64,000 nucleotides of DNA. Origin: Hydractinia symbiolongicarpus (Eukaryota > Cnidaria > Hydrozoa > Anthoathecata > Hydractiniidae). Where the stretch lies: NCBI RefSeq assembly GCF_029227915.1, contig NC_079881.1:9116001-9180000 (forward strand), read 5' to 3'. Shown piece after piece: positions 62,013-64,000 of the stretch. The notes under the pieces are model-generated. The model was given only the letters and a program-made list of their open reading frames with translations. It searched no databases and was not told the DNA's origin. The position numbers and the translations under genes are program-made. Position 1 is the first letter of the stretch. Each line of letters begins with the position of its first letter.

Positions 62013-62672
62013 CTGTTGTCCAGTTGGAAAAGAATTTCAAAAAAGATTTCTGTAGCTCAAATGGGAGCTTAAGGACTCACTGATCACATAAAATATAAAT
62101 TAACTTATAATATTTCTTTAAAATTATAATCAATCTTTCTGTTTCTTGATTATATAACAAAATATTTCAATCATGGATGCCCCAGCCAAAACGATTCTCG
62201 CTCTCAAGTTACGTAATAGGTCCAGTTGCAATAATTCCATCAAAGATTATATTGAAAATTAAACATAGCAAAATAGATTAAACAACAGCTTAGCTATACT
62301 ATAGCTACCTGTGAATATATATAATATGAAATTACACTGAGCTAAATGTTATATTTTGATATCTGAGTCATAATTATTTAGCTAGTCATTATGTACACAA
62401 ACATCTCCGATAATTCAACAAGGAAGTCTCTAACTGCTTTTTAAAATGCTTTCGCAGATATGGTCTTGCACGAGTTGTAAAAGTGTTGTTTTTGCTACCC
62501 ACAACAATCTTGAAATACATAACTGGATTTAATCTCAGCTAGCCATATACAACAATACCTCGGCGAAAGTTGCAGCAGTTCAGTTTTTTTCACTTTATTG
62601 TAGTTAGTTTACGTTAAATGCAATGTCTTAAGTATGCAAACATCTTTTAACGCCATATAGCAAGTTGGTCCT
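62013..62672. other. No gene recognised
   Basis: AT-rich sequence following the tRNA-like element. No open frame or repeat that I can support. Confidence 0.4.
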
Positions 62673-62735
62673 GGCCCGTCAATTGACAGGCCAGCATGTC
62701 AAAAGATGGGCCACCATGTCAAAAGACAGGCCGTG
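62673..62735 (+). repeat. Palindromic motif cluster related to the 59 bp repeat
   Basis: GGCCCGTCAATTGACAGGCC (62673-62692) is nearly the same as the motif at 61182-61201. It is followed by two copies of a unit of about 21 bp around CATGTCAAAAGA and GGCC. The shared sequence suggests that this cluster and the array 1.5 kb upstream belong to one element or family. Confidence 0.5.
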
Positions 62736-64000
62736 TTCCAAGTTGGGTTAGAATAACTCTACCCAATCAATGTTACAACATCTTTCTACATTGTAAATGG
62801 GTTCGCCTGCTCGAAGTTTATTTTATATATGTGAAGCCAATACACTAATAACATGTTTCTTATGTCTTTAGCTAGCTAGCGCTATAGGGTATCAATCCTT
62901 ATTTCTTTCACAAATATATTTTTACATTAGTTTCTTGCTTTAGCTAACATAATTAATCTTATTTGTCACCTAAGCCATTTGTCACCTAGCCGTTTTGGTT
63001 TATTCTGTAAGCATGCAGTAGCTGTCATCTGTACACGTAATAAAAGACTCAAATATACTTATTATTCACAAACTAGCTACCCTTGCTTGCTTCAGAACAT
63101 CAAAATAACAAAATCTCTCCAGCATGTTAGCTAGAAACAATTAATACTTTACCATGTTGATCCAACGTAAATAAACATTAATAGCGCCAGAACAGCATAG
63201 TAATTTTTTTTTAATTGGTGAATCGACGCGAAATACGCATGTGACTTCATATAAACAAAATTGGCCCCCGCTTTTGTCCAGTGGCTTGCCTTTTTACGAA
63301 ACAATTTTTTTTTCATAAACAGTACTCACACGATCCGGGTAAGTCTCAACTAATTTGAAAGTTGCAAACTCCCCTGATCGGGTGATTACCCCCGTGCCAT
63401 TTGGTGCCAGTTCTGAAATTTTTTAAAAAGAATGAAAACGCTATTATCTTTTATATTGAAGAAGAACTACTTTGTTATATGACTTACACACATTATACTC
63501 ACCCGTCATGATCAGAGGTCTGATCAGGGTGAAGCATTCTCTGTTAAGAATGAAATACGGATTTGCTATGATAGATATTCACCAATATGCTATTATCTTT
63601 GTTGTTTTCTTTAATAATTATGTCTTCTTTTCTGCATAATTTTACAAGTGCATAGCATAGAAACTTTATTCCCAGATAAACTTAATTATTTAGGACGTTT
63701 TAAAAGGAATTGTTGAAACTGAATATTTTGGTTAAAGATAGTAGTATTATCACTATAAAATTATGAAAAGAGTGTCACAATAGAAAAAATGCGTGCTTTG
63801 TAGATGCCACATCCAAGGTTTTGGTTTGAAAGATGATGATATTCAGTCAAATTATATTAGTGTATTTGTTTCAGGGACTATCTCCACCATCATTTCAAAT
63901 TTTATATGAATTGATTGTAATTTTTTAAACTCAAAAATTATACAAAATGAAAATAAATGGGAAAAGAAAGAGATATATGACAGAGGAAAGATTTGGAAAC
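62736..64000. other. No gene recognised
   Basis: AT-rich sequence to the window edge. The only repeat noted is the CCCCTGATCGGGTGATTACC motif at 63371-63390, with further GATCAGGGTGA near 63517. Confidence 0.4.
63371..63391 (+). repeat. Second copy of the CCCCTGAT-GGGTGAT motif
   Basis: It matches 61022-61042 at all but two positions in the same orientation, 2,349 bp away. The pair may mark the outer parts of one old repeat element that encloses the 59 bp minisatellite and the tRNA-like sequence. Confidence 0.45.

Overview
The window is eukaryotic. It is AT-rich, it has introns with GT/AG borders and polypyrimidine tracts, it has long stretches without genes, and one gene encodes a SOCS-family protein (SH2 domain plus SOCS box), which is a metazoan signalling family. 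Short inverted-repeat elements built on a CTGGGAACGAGGTTG-like motif are scattered through it. I recall this motif from cnidarian and other marine-invertebrate genomes, so an invertebrate, perhaps a cnidarian, is my best guess; this is inference, not proof. Open frames that begin only at TTG or GTG were not accepted as starts.

Layout. (1) About 1-5830: two tandem copies of a roughly 4.77 kb segment. The first is cut by the window edge and shows only its 3' end. The second holds a complete two-exon gene (2367-4826) for a 790-residue, highly charged, low-complexity protein with a basic, possibly lipid-anchored N-terminus and two tandem amphipathic helices that resemble PKA-anchoring (AKAP) helices. 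A 108 bp minisatellite follows each copy. (2) About 7307-43588: the dominant feature, a direct tandem array of 16 units of about 2,276 bp, filling more than half the window. Every unit carries, on the minus strand, a predicted two-exon gene for the same 248-residue coiled-coil protein. The outermost left copy is broken by a 7 nt insertion; the other fifteen are intact and almost identical. Each unit also has CRE-type sites just upstream of the gene, a G-rich telomere-like motif just past the stop codon, and a GC-rich hairpin at which the array ends on its right side. (3) About 43.6-59.4 kb: no gene I can support, only microsatellites, MITE-like elements, a strong G-quadruplex candidate and some weak promoter-like or splice-like signals. 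(4) 59408-59941: a SOCS2/CISH-type gene on the minus strand. (5) About 61-63.4 kb: a degenerate minisatellite of about 59 bp, related palindromic motifs and a tRNA-like, SINE-like element.

How the parts may relate. The 14 bp palindrome ATTTGACGTCAAAT, a full CRE with matching flanks, lies just upstream of the large gene and of fifteen of the sixteen array genes. This suggests shared bZIP/CREB control, and the link is intriguing because the large protein has PKA-anchor-like helices. That connection is inference. All gene models here lack transcript support.
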